Shown: in pieces, positions 21,016 through 30,942 of the stretch
Layout of the letters: each line of letters opens with the position of its first letter
How positions within the stretch are numbered: position 1 is the first letter of the stretch
Assembly: GCF_946479755.1 (NCBI RefSeq)
Contig: NZ_CAMLHC010000001.1
Location: 248,001 to 312,000 of the forward strand
Length of the DNA stretch: 64,000 nucleotides
Direction of reading: 5' to 3'
Origin: an uncultured Chitinophaga sp.
GTDB taxonomy: Bacteria; Bacteroidota; Bacteroidia; Chitinophagales; Chitinophagaceae
Made by a program: the position numbers and the translations under genes
The notes under the pieces: generated by a model
Told to the model about the DNA's origin: nothing
The model's database searches: none
Seen by the model: only the letters and a program-made list of their open reading frames with translations

Positions 21016-22367
21016 CCTATCAGGTTCTCAAACAGTCTTTTCAGAATACTTCTGTTCTCTGTCAGTATCTCTCCGGTAGCTTCCAGCTGCGGCTGCGGCG
21101 GTATATTTTTCTGCGCGTTGGTGGTAAGCCCGTTTTCGAGACGTATGTCCACCGTATAGGCGCTGTCCATAGACACATCCGAGCGGCCGGTAATAACTCC
21201 CTTCAACATCCCGTATTCCTCAAACGGATAAGACGACAACTTAATGAGCACCCGCTGCCCTGGCTTTATTTTCCCGGCGCCGCCAATGGGAATGATCCCC
21301 CTTGCCACGTATTGCTGAACAGGAGGAGTGATGGTGAGCACATTTTCACCGGAGGCTACGAACTGGTTTTCCTTCCAGTATTTAAAGAACGTGACTTTGC
21401 CGGCGAACGGGCTTTTCATCACATAGGTGCGTAACCATACGGCATATTCGCCGTGGAAGCGGCGTGCCACGTCGCGGATGCGTTGTTTCAGCTCGCGGTC
21501 TTCCGCCAGTACCTGCAGCTCTGTTTCGGAAATGTTTTTATCGTATTCCGCCTGCTGCAGCGTATTCTGAATGATGCTGCTGCGGTTGCTTTCGGTGTTT
21601 ACCTGTTGCTCTATCAGCCGTTTCTGTGCATCCTGGAACTCGGTTTTGGAGATGACCTTCTCCGTTTTGAGCATGGAGTCGATCAGGAAGCGGTTGTGCT
21701 GGATCTTCAGCTGCTCGTTGAGCAGCAGGTCCCGTTTTTTAAGTTCTTTGTTCAGTTCCGCGTAGTAGGTCGACTGCTGACGCAGGTGCTGGATTTTATT
21801 CCGGTAGATGTTATGGCTGAGGAAGAAGCGGTAGTTCTCCAGTGCCTGGTACAATTCCGTGTACGCCGGCTGCATATCGCCCAGTTGTAATCCGGACGGC
21901 AGGCTTACTTCCCGGATGAATTTTTCCATCAGCAGCGACGTGTCTATAGCCGCGGTGATGGCCGCAATCTGTTCCACATGCTCATACACGGCGGCGTTAT
22001 CGAGTACGCAGATGGGTTTGTTGGCCGGTACTTCCTCGTTGTTTTTGACGAATATCCGCTGTATGGGAGCGCTGGTACGGGCTACCATACGCACGGGCGG
22101 GTTGATGGAGGATACCACCACCTGCGAAGGAATAACGTCGGGATACTTCAGAAAGTAGGCGCCTACGGCAATCCCGATGAAAAGTATCCCGATGAGGGCT
22201 ACACCGTAACGGGTTAGCCACGAGGGCATTTCGCCCATGATCTCTTCCACCTCTTCGCTGCGTACTTCCAGGAGCGCGTTATCGGCAGAGTGATAGCCGT
22301 TCGGCGACTGACGGTGGCCGTTGTGCTGTTCTTCCGGTATGACGGTAATATCGTTGATGTCTGGCAT
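21000..22367 (-). CDS. HlyD-family membrane fusion protein of the lanthipeptide exporter
   Basis: This 455-residue periplasmic adaptor has one N-terminal transmembrane helix (about residues 55-75, YGVALIGILFIGIAVGAYFL), then a short biotinyl-lipoyl-like segment (ARTSAPIQRIFVKNNEEVPAN). A long coiled-coil hairpin covers about residues 130-300, followed by the second half of the lipoyl domain (VMKSPFAGKVTFF) and a beta-barrel (GQRVLIKLSSYPFEEYG). These are the parts of the HlyD/CvaA adaptors that pair with peptidase-containing ABC exporters. It begins 11 bases after the exporter stop in the same operon. No TolC-like outer membrane gene is present in the window, so that partner must be encoded elsewhere. 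Confidence 0.92.
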   Translation of the reverse strand: MPDINDITVIPEEQHNGHRQSPNGYHSADNALLEVRSEEVEEIMGEMPSWLTRYGVALIGILFIGIAVGAYFLKYPDVIPSQVVVSSINPPVRMVARTSAPIQRIFVKNNEEVPANKPICVLDNAAVYEHVEQIAAITAAIDTSLLMEKFIREVSLPSGLQLGDMQPAYTELYQALENYRFFLSHNIYRNKIQHLRQQSTYYAELNKELKKRDLLLNEQLKIQHNRFLIDSMLKTEKVISKTEFQDAQKRLIEQQVNTESNRSSIIQNTLQQAEYDKNISETELQVLAEDRELKQRIRDVARRFHGEYAVWLRTYVMKSPFAGKVTFFKYWKENQFVASGENVLTITPPVQQYVARGIIPIGGAGKIKPGQRVLIKLSSYPFEEYGMLKGVITGRSDVSMDSAYTVDIRLENGLTTNAQKNIPPQPQLEATGEILTENRSILKRLFENLIGRWRQ

Positions 22368-22378
22368 GTCTGAATGTT

Positions 22379-24610
22379 TTAAGCCCCAAGTTCCAGCTGG
22401 TTTTTTACCAGCTCATAATATCTGCCCTTACGATGGGCCAGCTCCTGGTGCGTGCCGGTCTCCACGATCTCCCCGTGTTCGAGCACCACGATCTGGTCTG
22501 CATCTTTTACGGTGCTCAGGCGATGGGCGATCACCACCACTGTTTTTCCTTTGAAGAACTGCTGGAGGTTGTTCATGATCACTTTCTCATTGTTGGCGTC
22601 GAGGGCGCTGGTAGCTTCATCGAAGAAAAGGTATGCAGGTGATTTATAGACGGCTCTGGCAATCTGGATTCGTTGTTTCTGTCCCATGCTGATACCGGCG
22701 CCGGAGTTGCCGATCTTCGTTTTGTACCCCAGCGGCAGGCCCTCTATGAACTCCTGTATGTTGGCCACTTTTACCGCATGGGCCAGGCGTTTCCGGTCGG
22801 GCTTTTCATCGCTGATGGTAATATTCCGGGTAATGGTATCGGAGAAGATGAAGCCGTCCTGCATCACTACGCCGCACTGTTTGCGCCACCATCGTGGCGA
22901 CAGCTGCCTGATATCACTGTCGCCCACCTGTATCTGGCCGCCGGTGATTTCATAAAAACGAAGCAGCAGCTTCAGTAGCGTGGTTTTGCCACTGCCGGAG
23001 GAGCCTACGATGGCGGTCACTTTCCCTTCCGGGATATGAAGGTGGATGTTTTTTAATACTTTGGGCGATAACGGTCCTTCGTACTGGAAAGACACATCTT
23101 CCAGCCTGATGCCGCCCAGGCGCTGTTCGAACATGATATCCGGCGTCTCGTCATCTTTTATGGTCATCATTTCTTCTTCCTCTTCCCGCTGGGTATGTAC
23201 TTCACTCAGCCTGTCCAGGCTGATCCTTGCGTCCTGCGCCGATTGCACGAAGCTGAGCAGCTGGTCCAGCGGACCATTCATCTGGCCTATGATGTAACTG
23301 ACGCTCAGCATCATGCCCAGCGTCATATTGCCGGACATGACCTCCCTGGCGGACACATAGGAGATGAGGATGTTTTTCAGCTGGTTAAAGAACATGGAAC
23401 CGACCGATTGGTACTGCCCGAGCGACAGGCTTTTAACACTGATTTTATAGAGTTTGGTTTGTACCCGTTCCCATTCCCAGCGTTTGGCGGTTTCGCAGTT
23501 GTTGAGCTTTATTTCGTGCATCCCGGTGATCAGTTCAAAGAGGAGGTTTTCGTTTTCGCTCATGCGCTGGAAACGTTTGTAGTCCAGTGAGCGCCGGTAA
23601 TGCAGAAAGAAGAATATCCAGCCTACGGCTGCGGCGCTGAATATCATAAATATCGTCAATACGGTCATGCTGTAAATCCCCAGCACTACCATGAATACGA
23701 TGAGGTTAATAAAAGAGAAGAGCGTGGAAATAGAGGCCCCTGTCAGGAAGTTCTGTATACGCTGATGATCGGCAATACGCTGGTGGATGTCCCCGATCTG
23801 TTTCGTGTCGAAGAAATGCAGCGGCAGTTTCATCAGCTTGATCAGGAAGTCGGATAGTATCGTAATGTTGATCCGGCTGTTCATGTGCAATAGTATCCAG
23901 CTCCGGATCAGTTCAATGGCGGTATTGCCGGCAAAGAGCAGCAGTTGCGATATGAGCACCAGGTATACAAAGCCGAGGTTCTGATGGTTGATGCCGTAGT
24001 CCACCAGGCTTTGCGTCAGGAAGGGTAGCACTAACGACAGCGCGCTGGCGATGGCCACACTCAGGAAGAGTTGCAGCACGTGGCGCCTGTACGGCCGCAG
24101 GTAGCTGAAAAGAAAACGGAAGCCTTTTTTGGTTTCTTTGTTCTCCTCATTGTCTTCATAAAACGAGCCGGTAGGTTCCAGCAGCATCACGATGCCATCC
24201 GGATTGTTGCCCATCCAGCTTTTGATAAAGGTTTCCCGGTCTACTTTCACCATGCCGTGCGCCGGATCTGCGATCAGCAGTTTCTGCCTGGTGTTTTTGC
24301 CGTCGTAATTCTGCGGTGGCAGCACCACAAAATGCCGTTCGTTCCAGTACAGTATGCAGGGGAGGTTTGCTTCCTCGTCCAGTTGCTGGAAGGTGAGCCG
24401 GTAGGAGATGGTGCGGAAGCCTATTTTCTCCGCAGCTTCGCCGATGCCCATGAGGCTGACTCCCTCCCGGGTAAGGTAGGAGATGTTGCGCAGGTACTCC
24501 AGGCTGTAGCTTTTACCGTAATACCGTGCTATCATACGAAGACAGGTAGGCCCGCAGTCCATGGCGTCAAATTGTCTGTATATGGGAAATTTGCCTCTTT
24601 TTACTCTCAT
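22379..24610 (-). CDS. Peptidase C39-containing ABC exporter, leader-cleaving
   Basis: The 743 residues comprise three parts. An N-terminal C39 cysteine peptidase (about residues 1-140) has Cys19 in DCGPTC, His93 in ERHFVV and Asp115 in DPAHG, so its catalytic set is complete. A six-helix membrane domain covers about residues 165-445. The C-terminal ATPase has Walker A GSSGSGKTT, signature ISMGQKQRIQIARA and Walker B LFFDEATSALD. Enzymes of this kind cut the leader after a Gly-Gly pair and export the mature peptide. The precursor encoded at 31464 carries such a Gly-Gly, which links the two arms of the cluster. It lies 8 bases after the GT2 gene and 11 bases before the HlyD-type adaptor. Confidence 0.95.
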   Translation of the reverse strand: MRVKRGKFPIYRQFDAMDCGPTCLRMIARYYGKSYSLEYLRNISYLTREGVSLMGIGEAAEKIGFRTISYRLTFQQLDEEANLPCILYWNERHFVVLPPQNYDGKNTRQKLLIADPAHGMVKVDRETFIKSWMGNNPDGIVMLLEPTGSFYEDNEENKETKKGFRFLFSYLRPYRRHVLQLFLSVAIASALSLVLPFLTQSLVDYGINHQNLGFVYLVLISQLLLFAGNTAIELIRSWILLHMNSRINITILSDFLIKLMKLPLHFFDTKQIGDIHQRIADHQRIQNFLTGASISTLFSFINLIVFMVVLGIYSMTVLTIFMIFSAAAVGWIFFFLHYRRSLDYKRFQRMSENENLLFELITGMHEIKLNNCETAKRWEWERVQTKLYKISVKSLSLGQYQSVGSMFFNQLKNILISYVSAREVMSGNMTLGMMLSVSYIIGQMNGPLDQLLSFVQSAQDARISLDRLSEVHTQREEEEEMMTIKDDETPDIMFEQRLGGIRLEDVSFQYEGPLSPKVLKNIHLHIPEGKVTAIVGSSGSGKTTLLKLLLRFYEITGGQIQVGDSDIRQLSPRWWRKQCGVVMQDGFIFSDTITRNITISDEKPDRKRLAHAVKVANIQEFIEGLPLGYKTKIGNSGAGISMGQKQRIQIARAVYKSPAYLFFDEATSALDANNEKVIMNNLQQFFKGKTVVVIAHRLSTVKDADQIVVLEHGEIVETGTHQELAHRKGRYYELVKNQLELGA

Positions 24611-24618
24611 GTGAACAG

Positions 24619-25407
24619 TTATTGCTGATGGTCATATATCTCCCTGATCCTGTCAAATCCAAGGTATTTCACGAGGAAGTGGATATTGACGTCGGGCTTG
24701 TTGGCGGCGATGTAGCCGTCGTATATATGCAGGTTCTTTTTTACGATGTAGTCAAACAGCTGTGTATGCCGGGGCATGCCTTCATTGAGCAGGTTGCTTT
24801 TGCTTTTCTGCATACGGTAGTAAAACAGCAGCTGCGGGATGATGGAGATATGCCATCCGCCTGCCGTCAGGCGGAGCCAGAACTCCCAGTCTTCGTAGCT
24901 GGAGATGGACTCGTCGAACATGCCTGCCTGTTCCCAGGCGTTTTTCCTGATGAGTGACATGGAGCAGCTGTTGTTGCTGAACAGGAAATTTCCTACGGAG
25001 CCGCCTGCCGGTTTCCAAGTGAACTGATAGTCGCCGAAGGCCTGCATCTGGGCGCTGACGGCTCCCAGCGAGGCGTCTGAACGGATCAACCGTGCTGCCT
25101 TTCGCAAAAAACGGTGGTCGATACAATCATCGGCATCTATCAGCAACACCAAATCGGAGGTGGTTTCCCGGATACCGGTATTACGGGCGGCGCTGATGCC
25201 CCCGTTTTTTTTCCGGTAGATGATGTGTACGCCCTCTTTTTCCAGTGCTTTGTACAGCCCGAGGGTATCCTTGTCGGTGGACGCATCGTCTACTACGTGT
25301 ATGCGTGCGGGTGGTGATGATTGCTCCTGCAACGAAGTGATACAGTCCCTCAGGTACCGGCCGTCGTTATAGCAGGGAATCACTGCTTCAATACGTGGAA
25401 GTGCCAT
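24619..25407 (-). CDS. GT2-family glycosyltransferase in the lanthipeptide operon
   Basis: This 262-residue GT-A fold enzyme begins with EAVIPCYNDGRYLRDC, the usual first strand of GT2 enzymes. It carries NGGISAARNTGI and a DXD-type metal/nucleotide-sugar site (Asp91-Ala-Asp93-Asp94). A later ED/W motif (SSYEDWEFWLRL) is typical of transferases with a protein or lipid acceptor. It starts 1 base after the LanB stop, which implies tight co-expression with the lanthipeptide enzymes and suggests the peptide or an intermediate as acceptor. The donor sugar cannot be read from the sequence. A role in cell-surface polysaccharide is possible, but no other polysaccharide genes lie nearby. Confidence 0.9.
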   Translation of the reverse strand: MALPRIEAVIPCYNDGRYLRDCITSLQEQSSPPARIHVVDDASTDKDTLGLYKALEKEGVHIIYRKKNGGISAARNTGIRETTSDLVLLIDADDCIDHRFLRKAARLIRSDASLGAVSAQMQAFGDYQFTWKPAGGSVGNFLFSNNSCSMSLIRKNAWEQAGMFDESISSYEDWEFWLRLTAGGWHISIIPQLLFYYRMQKSKSNLLNEGMPRHTQLFDYIVKKNLHIYDGYIAANKPDVNIHFLVKYLGFDRIREIYDHQQ

Positions 25408-25408
25408 A

Positions 25409-28400
25409 TTATACCTGTTTGAGATGATTTTCCTGGTGTTTTTTTCTGGCCAGCGCGGAGGTGTAGTATTTACCCAGCAGATGGTATACCACCAGCTCGT
25501 GCTTGCGCTGTGCGGATTTGAACAGCCGGTTCATAAACATATGAATGTAACTGGCGAGGTATCCGTCCAGCGGGCCATTCTTCCGGAGCCTTGCGGCGGT
25601 TTGTTTGATGTTGCGCAGTTGAGGCTCCCATAACGCCATCGGCTGTTCCGGAACGCCTAACAGCGCAGATATACGCCCTTCGTGTTCGCGGTATTTCTTA
25701 TCCAGCTGCATTTTCATGTCTTTGCCGTTACCAAACTCCTGCCGGAAGGCTTCTGACATATCCTGTAACAGCGCCTGTTTCGACGCCGGATGTTCAAAGC
25801 CAAGGGCATTCAGCAGGTCGTCGATGTATTTAATGGCGTATAGCCAGCGGTGGTCACCTTCGGACGGCTCTGCATCAAAATGGCCCAGCAGCTTCAACAC
25901 GGCCTCGCTGTCATGGAAGAACAATGTTTCCGTATGTTCCATATTGGCGGCGCCGTAGCGCTCCACCTCGCGGTAGTAGCGGTCTATCACATACCTGTCC
26001 AGCAGCTTGTTGTCCTGGTAAGGCCGTATTTTGGAGCAGAAAAGATCCAGTATTTTATAGACCTGTTCCCGGGAACCAGCCTTGATACGCAGCCTGATAT
26101 GATGGTCGGGGTCTGCGTAACGGATAAAGAACCATTTTTTACTATACTCTTTCCTGCGGATGTATTCCGTAAAAGGAGCGATGAATTCAGTGAGGATGCG
26201 CTCTGCGTTATTTACGCCGCAGTATAGTTTAATATACAGCCAGTTGTCGGCAAGGGTGATCTCCCGCCGGAGTGTATGCGTTTCCGTTTCAGGAAACTGT
26301 ATCGGGTTGGATTTTGCCTCCTGCACGACCGCCATCGGGATCACCACTTCGTTCTGATAGGCGTTACCGGCTTCATCTTTCACCAGCGCCTTCGTGCCCG
26401 GGGGCAGATATTCTTTCAGTATGGCCGGTCTTTTCTTCAGCTCCTCCTGTAGTATCTGCAGGTCGGCAGGGACTTCCAGGTTGAGGTAAAGCTCGTTGTC
26501 GCCGGAAGATAGCAGTACTTTCGCCGGCACTTTATATTGCTGCAGCAGCTGTTGCAGCACTTCCGCTGCCGGTCTGGATTTATTCTCCGCGCTTTCAAAA
26601 TCGCTTTTCAGCAGCAGCCAGGTAGCGCGTTCTATGATGATGCTTTTATAGACCACCCTCGGCAGGAACCGCTGACCGGTGAAGGTGTCCCAGCTCCAGA
26701 AGGCGAAAGGACCATGCTGTTGGAACTGCAGGTCGCAGAGGAATTTATATACAGGCAAACTGGAGTGATGATGAAAGTTGTGGGCTGTAGACATTTTCGG
26801 CATAACATATTTGTTCAGTTTTTTGCTGAACAGCATCATCCGGTTGTCAATCATTCTTATCCACAGGTCGTTGATGTTGATCACGTGATCGTCGTCTACG
26901 CCCGGGGTGCTGAGGTATACGATTTCATACGGTGTGAGCACGGGCCGGAGCTGGATGTTACCCAGCCTGGATTGAGGCAGGTGGGCGATTTCGGCATAGA
27001 TGAATTCCTGCGTGGCTTCCCGGTCGGCAATGAACTGCTGCACCTCCTGCTTTAACTGTTCGTTCATATAACAGAACCGGCCCAGCATATTGGTAGCGGA
27101 ATTGTAGCCGATGCTATGCACGAGGAACAGGGGCTGCCGGTCTTCGTCGATAGAGAATTTTCCATGCAGGGAAAGGTCTTCGCCGGCGCTGCCGGGTTTT
27201 ATGTTTAAATCCTCCAGGTCTTTATCTGTCAGTGTGATGGTGGTATGCCCTTCCTGTATGGCTTTCATCAGCTTATTCATCCGGAAGGCGCTCAGCTTAT
27301 TCCAGCGGATGCTCATGCTGTCTTCTTCTCCCATCTGCAGCGGGATGCCATCGAGGATGGTGCTGGAATGCAGGTTGCCGGTAGAGTGAACGCCGTACCC
27401 GATGCCGTATTCGGGGTCCAGCACTTCCGTGAGCCGCTTCTCTGCATATTCGTAACGCTCTGTGTATTTCCGTTTGAAATCGTCCAGGTCGTCAGAACGC
27501 ATGAGGTTGGCGAGAGGAAGCAGTGCGGTGACCTCTTTAACGATGTTGTTGACCAGCTGACTGCTTAACCGCTGGTCCTTCAGTTCCAGGCAGAGGTCTG
27601 TCTGTAACAGGTTTTTAGGACTGGGCACAGGGATGACAGGTTGTAAGGCTGCCAGCAGTTGCCCGGAAATATCGATAGGCGATGTTTGTTCGAACGCTTG
27701 TATGATCTGTGTTATAAGGGGGAGCTCCAGTCCCAGTTGCTGTAATTTCTTCCTGAGCACCAGGATGGGATCTTCACCGGTGACCTGTATTTCGAGGTCG
27801 CTGATGAGCACCTGGCTGGCGATGAGGTCTTCCAGGTATCCGATGGCGTCGGACTCAGGGAATCCTTTGTCGGTAAAGAACTGTTGCATGTCGGCAAAAC
27901 GCCTGGGCGTGCGGCAGAACGCCACGAGTCCCTGCAGGTGTTCGTCGGCCGTAGCGGAGGTGAGGTTATAGTTACGTGCGCCGTTCAGCATTTGGTATTC
28001 GATATAGTAATAGGTATCGAACAGCTGGTAGAGGCTTGAGTTGACGGCGAAGCTGCATTTGTGGCGGATTTCCGGCTGTTGTACCAGCTTGCGGACCAGC
28101 TCATCGAGATAGTTCATATCGAGGCGGGAGAGGGGCCGGAAATTTTCCGGTTGCAGCATGATATTGCCGGCATCATCGGAGATGCTGATCCGGTCGCAGC
28201 CTGCGAACATGCCATAAGGGGTACAGCGGGTGCACATGCGGCTGTAATATTTATAGAGCGACAGGCAAAGTTTGTCGATGTCCTTGTCGGTACGCCCTGT
28301 TTGTTCAAAGCGCTCCTTCATAACATAGTACTGCGTGTATAGCTCGTAGGACGCGAGGTACAGCGCCTGGTTGAACAAAGGGATGCTGAACTTATCGAAG

Positions 28401-28513
28401 ATATATTTTGTAAATGCCAGCGGATCGTGTTTGATGGCCTGCACTTCTTCCAATGCAGCCACCGGCAGGATGGGTGTTCTTAACATTCCGAAACCGGAGT
28501 GGATGAATTTCAT
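25409..28513 (-). CDS. lanB: Class I lanthipeptide dehydratase LanB, full length
   Basis: The protein has 1,034 residues from the ATG at 28513; one more ATG, at 28525, would add four residues. The N-terminal GFGMLRTPILPV, followed by a long Lant_dehydr_N-type region (to about residue 650), is the tRNA-dependent glutamylation part. About residues 745-1020 match the SpaB_C/elimination type, with WFFIRYADPDHHIRLRIK near residue 800 and the conserved YXREXXRYG-like segment YYREVERYGAANM. LanB enzymes glutamylate Ser/Thr of the core peptide using glutamyl-tRNA and then eliminate glutamate to give Dha/Dhb. Both halves are in one chain here, unlike split LanB systems. It starts just after the LanC stop and ends next to the GT2 gene, so the order is lanC-lanB-GT-export. 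Confidence 0.95.
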   Translation of the reverse strand: MKFIHSGFGMLRTPILPVAALEEVQAIKHDPLAFTKYIFDKFSIPLFNQALYLASYELYTQYYVMKERFEQTGRTDKDIDKLCLSLYKYYSRMCTRCTPYGMFAGCDRISISDDAGNIMLQPENFRPLSRLDMNYLDELVRKLVQQPEIRHKCSFAVNSSLYQLFDTYYYIEYQMLNGARNYNLTSATADEHLQGLVAFCRTPRRFADMQQFFTDKGFPESDAIGYLEDLIASQVLISDLEIQVTGEDPILVLRKKLQQLGLELPLITQIIQAFEQTSPIDISGQLLAALQPVIPVPSPKNLLQTDLCLELKDQRLSSQLVNNIVKEVTALLPLANLMRSDDLDDFKRKYTERYEYAEKRLTEVLDPEYGIGYGVHSTGNLHSSTILDGIPLQMGEEDSMSIRWNKLSAFRMNKLMKAIQEGHTTITLTDKDLEDLNIKPGSAGEDLSLHGKFSIDEDRQPLFLVHSIGYNSATNMLGRFCYMNEQLKQEVQQFIADREATQEFIYAEIAHLPQSRLGNIQLRPVLTPYEIVYLSTPGVDDDHVININDLWIRMIDNRMMLFSKKLNKYVMPKMSTAHNFHHHSSLPVYKFLCDLQFQQHGPFAFWSWDTFTGQRFLPRVVYKSIIIERATWLLLKSDFESAENKSRPAAEVLQQLLQQYKVPAKVLLSSGDNELYLNLEVPADLQILQEELKKRPAILKEYLPPGTKALVKDEAGNAYQNEVVIPMAVVQEAKSNPIQFPETETHTLRREITLADNWLYIKLYCGVNNAERILTEFIAPFTEYIRRKEYSKKWFFIRYADPDHHIRLRIKAGSREQVYKILDLFCSKIRPYQDNKLLDRYVIDRYYREVERYGAANMEHTETLFFHDSEAVLKLLGHFDAEPSEGDHRWLYAIKYIDDLLNALGFEHPASKQALLQDMSEAFRQEFGNGKDMKMQLDKKYREHEGRISALLGVPEQPMALWEPQLRNIKQTAARLRKNGPLDGYLASYIHMFMNRLFKSAQRKHELVVYHLLGKYYTSALARKKHQENHLKQV

Positions 28514-28526
28514 AACAGGATACATT

Positions 28527-29741
28527 TTAGGATAACAAAAGCAGTTCATTCCAGGCGGCATAGCGAGGGTCGCCGACGGCGGACATAAGCGCCAGTCCTA
28601 CGCCGGCATAGCCGTACAGCAGGCCTTTGTCTGCCAGCTCGTTGCCGATGGTGCGGTAAAGCATTTCCCTGTTGCCATAGAAGGTGCCGGCGGCCAGGTT
28701 TTTAGCTACCTGTTCCAGTGTTTGCGCTGTCCAGCTGTGCACCGTGCTTTGAATACCGGCGTCGGGGAAGTGGTGGTGGAGCGACTGGAAGATGTGGGCC
28801 ATGCCGGCTGCGCCGTGGCACAGGCAGATATCTATGTCTGTTTCAGAGTGCATAATATCACCGGTGGCTTTATCGAGCGTAGCGGCGTGCAGGGTGATGT
28901 TTTTACCCAGTTCCAGGAAAGCGGGGTCGAAGGCATGGCCGTAGGCGGTAAATGCGCGGGCTACACATAGTTCACCGTAGCACCAGGCGAGCCTGCCGCA
29001 GCCGATGTTTTCACCGCTTTCTATGGTGGATGGAAAGGTACCGTCGGATTGCTGTTGCGCCTGCAGCCAGGCGATGCCGCCGCGGATCAATGCGGCGGTA
29101 CGTTTCTGTTCGATACCGGCCTGGTGGAGGCGTATCAGGCAAAGTAATATACCCGATACACCGTGTGCGATGCCGAGGTCATAAAATTCGTTGGTGGTTT
29201 TCTGTGCGTTGATACCGCTTCTCCAGGTGATCTGCCCGTTGGCCAGGCGGATGGCGCGTGTCTCAAGGTCCTGGACGATAGCAGTTAACACCGTATTCCT
29301 CTTTTTGGAAGAGGGCTGTCCTGCCAGGTAGGTGGCTTTGCCGATGTAGCCATGCAGGGGGTCGTCCGAGGCGGCGGCGATGTCGCGCAGCACGGAGTCG
29401 CAGATCACGGGGTCGAGGTCGGAGGCGTCTACGTTGATGACTTCCTGCAGGTCGAGGAAGGGTGTCTGAAGATGATGTAACAGCCAGGCGATCCCGGTAA
29501 TGCCACCGGTGAGACTGGTGTTGAGGTCACCATCGTCCAGCGCGCCGAGCAGCTGGCCTGTTTTTTCTACCATTATCTCCGAGTAGTCGTTACCGGTATA
29601 TTGCTGGTAGTAAGCGAGGAACAGCACGTGTGAGCCGAGGCCATTGAAGAGGCCGGGATAGGTACCGTTGTATTGCAGCACTTGCTGAAATATTCGGTCG
29701 AGGGTTTCGTCGACACGGGGTTTACTGGTCGTTGCGAACAT
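28527..29741 (-). CDS. lanC: Lanthionine cyclase LanC
   Basis: This 404-residue protein has the double alpha-barrel repeats of LanC cyclases. Its zinc ligands are complete: Cys254 in AWCYGE and the Cys308-His309 pair in CLCHGAAG. The conserved His193 lies in IAHGVSG, and a C-terminal GYAGVGLAL repeat closes the barrel. LanC adds core cysteine thiols onto the dehydro residues made by LanB, which forms the lanthionine or methyllanthionine rings. It is followed directly by lanB and preceded, 31 bases away, by the esterase-like gene. Length and motifs are those of an active enzyme, in contrast to the degenerate relative encoded at 31776. Confidence 0.95.
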   Translation of the reverse strand: MFATTSKPRVDETLDRIFQQVLQYNGTYPGLFNGLGSHVLFLAYYQQYTGNDYSEIMVEKTGQLLGALDDGDLNTSLTGGITGIAWLLHHLQTPFLDLQEVINVDASDLDPVICDSVLRDIAAASDDPLHGYIGKATYLAGQPSSKKRNTVLTAIVQDLETRAIRLANGQITWRSGINAQKTTNEFYDLGIAHGVSGILLCLIRLHQAGIEQKRTAALIRGGIAWLQAQQQSDGTFPSTIESGENIGCGRLAWCYGELCVARAFTAYGHAFDPAFLELGKNITLHAATLDKATGDIMHSETDIDICLCHGAAGMAHIFQSLHHHFPDAGIQSTVHSWTAQTLEQVAKNLAAGTFYGNREMLYRTIGNELADKGLLYGYAGVGLALMSAVGDPRYAAWNELLLLS

Positions 29742-29772
29742 AGGTTAACATCAGTTTTTTACGTGGTGAAAG

Positions 29773-30942
29773 TTACAGGACTACAGCATCTGTAATTTTT
29801 GCTGCTTTAACGCCGATAATAATGTGCTCATTTGTATTTTCGAAACATTTGCCATAGAGGGAATTTTTTTCTTTAATGATCAATTCGATTCCGACAGTAT
29901 TGTTGGTGACGGCGGCAGGCAGACAATCAATTTCGCCGTGAACGCCGATGTGCATGAACTTATTGCCCCAGTGACGGTTGATAAAGCTACCCATCCAGTA
30001 GTATTCCTGTCCTGTTCCCATCTTTATTTTCTGGTCCTGCAGGTGTTGTACGGCAGCCCATACCATTGCTTTGGCGCCCGGGCGTGTGTTCATGGCATAC
30101 ACCATGTTATTGTACATCATACTGTCTCTCAGGATGGCTGCATTCGGATCGATGTAGAAGTTCGACAAAACGCTGAGCGACCGGACGTTGGCAATCAACC
30201 AGGGGTTCGTTGTGTGTGCTTCCGTAAACGTGGCAGCAGAACGGACTTTTGAGGCTGCATCGGCAGCCATTTGTTTCAGGCTGTCTTTCGTAAATATAAG
30301 GAATATATTACGGTAGTCCATATAACCGTGATAGAATTTTTCATAGACGGTGTTTGCTGCCAGCAGATTTTTTTCCAGCTGTGAAACGGAATCTTTTAGC
30401 TGGGGTTGCTCACTGGCAATCTGCTGAAGACCGCTGCGGATTTCTTTTGTCAGCATAGCCGGCGTCTGAAAGTCTATGCCGGCAATGCTCACGGCATTGT
30501 TGTGTTCGCGATTGTATGCTTTGATCCAGTTCAACAGGTCAAAGATCTCCTGCGTGTTAAACAGGTTATGGAGCACATAACCATTGGTGGCGTTCATGGC
30601 GGGCAGCAGGCTGCGCAGGTCAGCATTGCTTTCTCCTTTCACATATTTATCAAGTTGCTGGCAGGTGTTCAGACTGGCTTCCAGCAATAGGAGGTTGAAT
30701 TGTTGTTGTGTGATAAGTGCTTTTACGAGTTGTGATTTAATACGATAGTAAGTGCTTTTCAGGTGTGTGGCTTCACCTAGTCCGACGATCGTTTTATCAT
30801 TGGTATTATTCAGTATGGCAGACAGTTGTGCATGGGTCAGCGTATCGGCACTGTAAGAGCGGGAAGCATATAAATACTGGGCTTTGCAGGGAATAACAAT
30901 GCCAATCGCGATAATAAAGAAAAGGAGACAGTAACGGGTCAT
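29773..30942 (-). CDS. Secreted erythromycin-esterase-like protein (PF05139 type)
   Basis: This 389-residue protein has a signal peptide (hydrophobic residues 5-18, cleavage near CKA-QY). The core begins with GLGEATHLKSTYYR, matching the family motif with Glu57, His60 and Arg67; Glu88 lies in LLLLEAS, and AGIDFQTP is also typical. Near residue 300 the family usually has two histidines spaced HxxH; here the stretch reads WAAVQHL, so only His300 remains. The family includes macrolide esterases and many proteins of unknown substrate. It is the first gene of the leftward lanthipeptide arm and exported, so self-protection, periplasmic processing or trimming of the product are plausible jobs; none is shown by sequence. 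Confidence 0.8.
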   Translation of the reverse strand: MTRYCLLFFIIAIGIVIPCKAQYLYASRSYSADTLTHAQLSAILNNTNDKTIVGLGEATHLKSTYYRIKSQLVKALITQQQFNLLLLEASLNTCQQLDKYVKGESNADLRSLLPAMNATNGYVLHNLFNTQEIFDLLNWIKAYNREHNNAVSIAGIDFQTPAMLTKEIRSGLQQIASEQPQLKDSVSQLEKNLLAANTVYEKFYHGYMDYRNIFLIFTKDSLKQMAADAASKVRSAATFTEAHTTNPWLIANVRSLSVLSNFYIDPNAAILRDSMMYNNMVYAMNTRPGAKAMVWAAVQHLQDQKIKMGTGQEYYWMGSFINRHWGNKFMHIGVHGEIDCLPAAVTNNTVGIELIIKEKNSLYGKCFENTNEHIIIGVKAAKITDAVVL

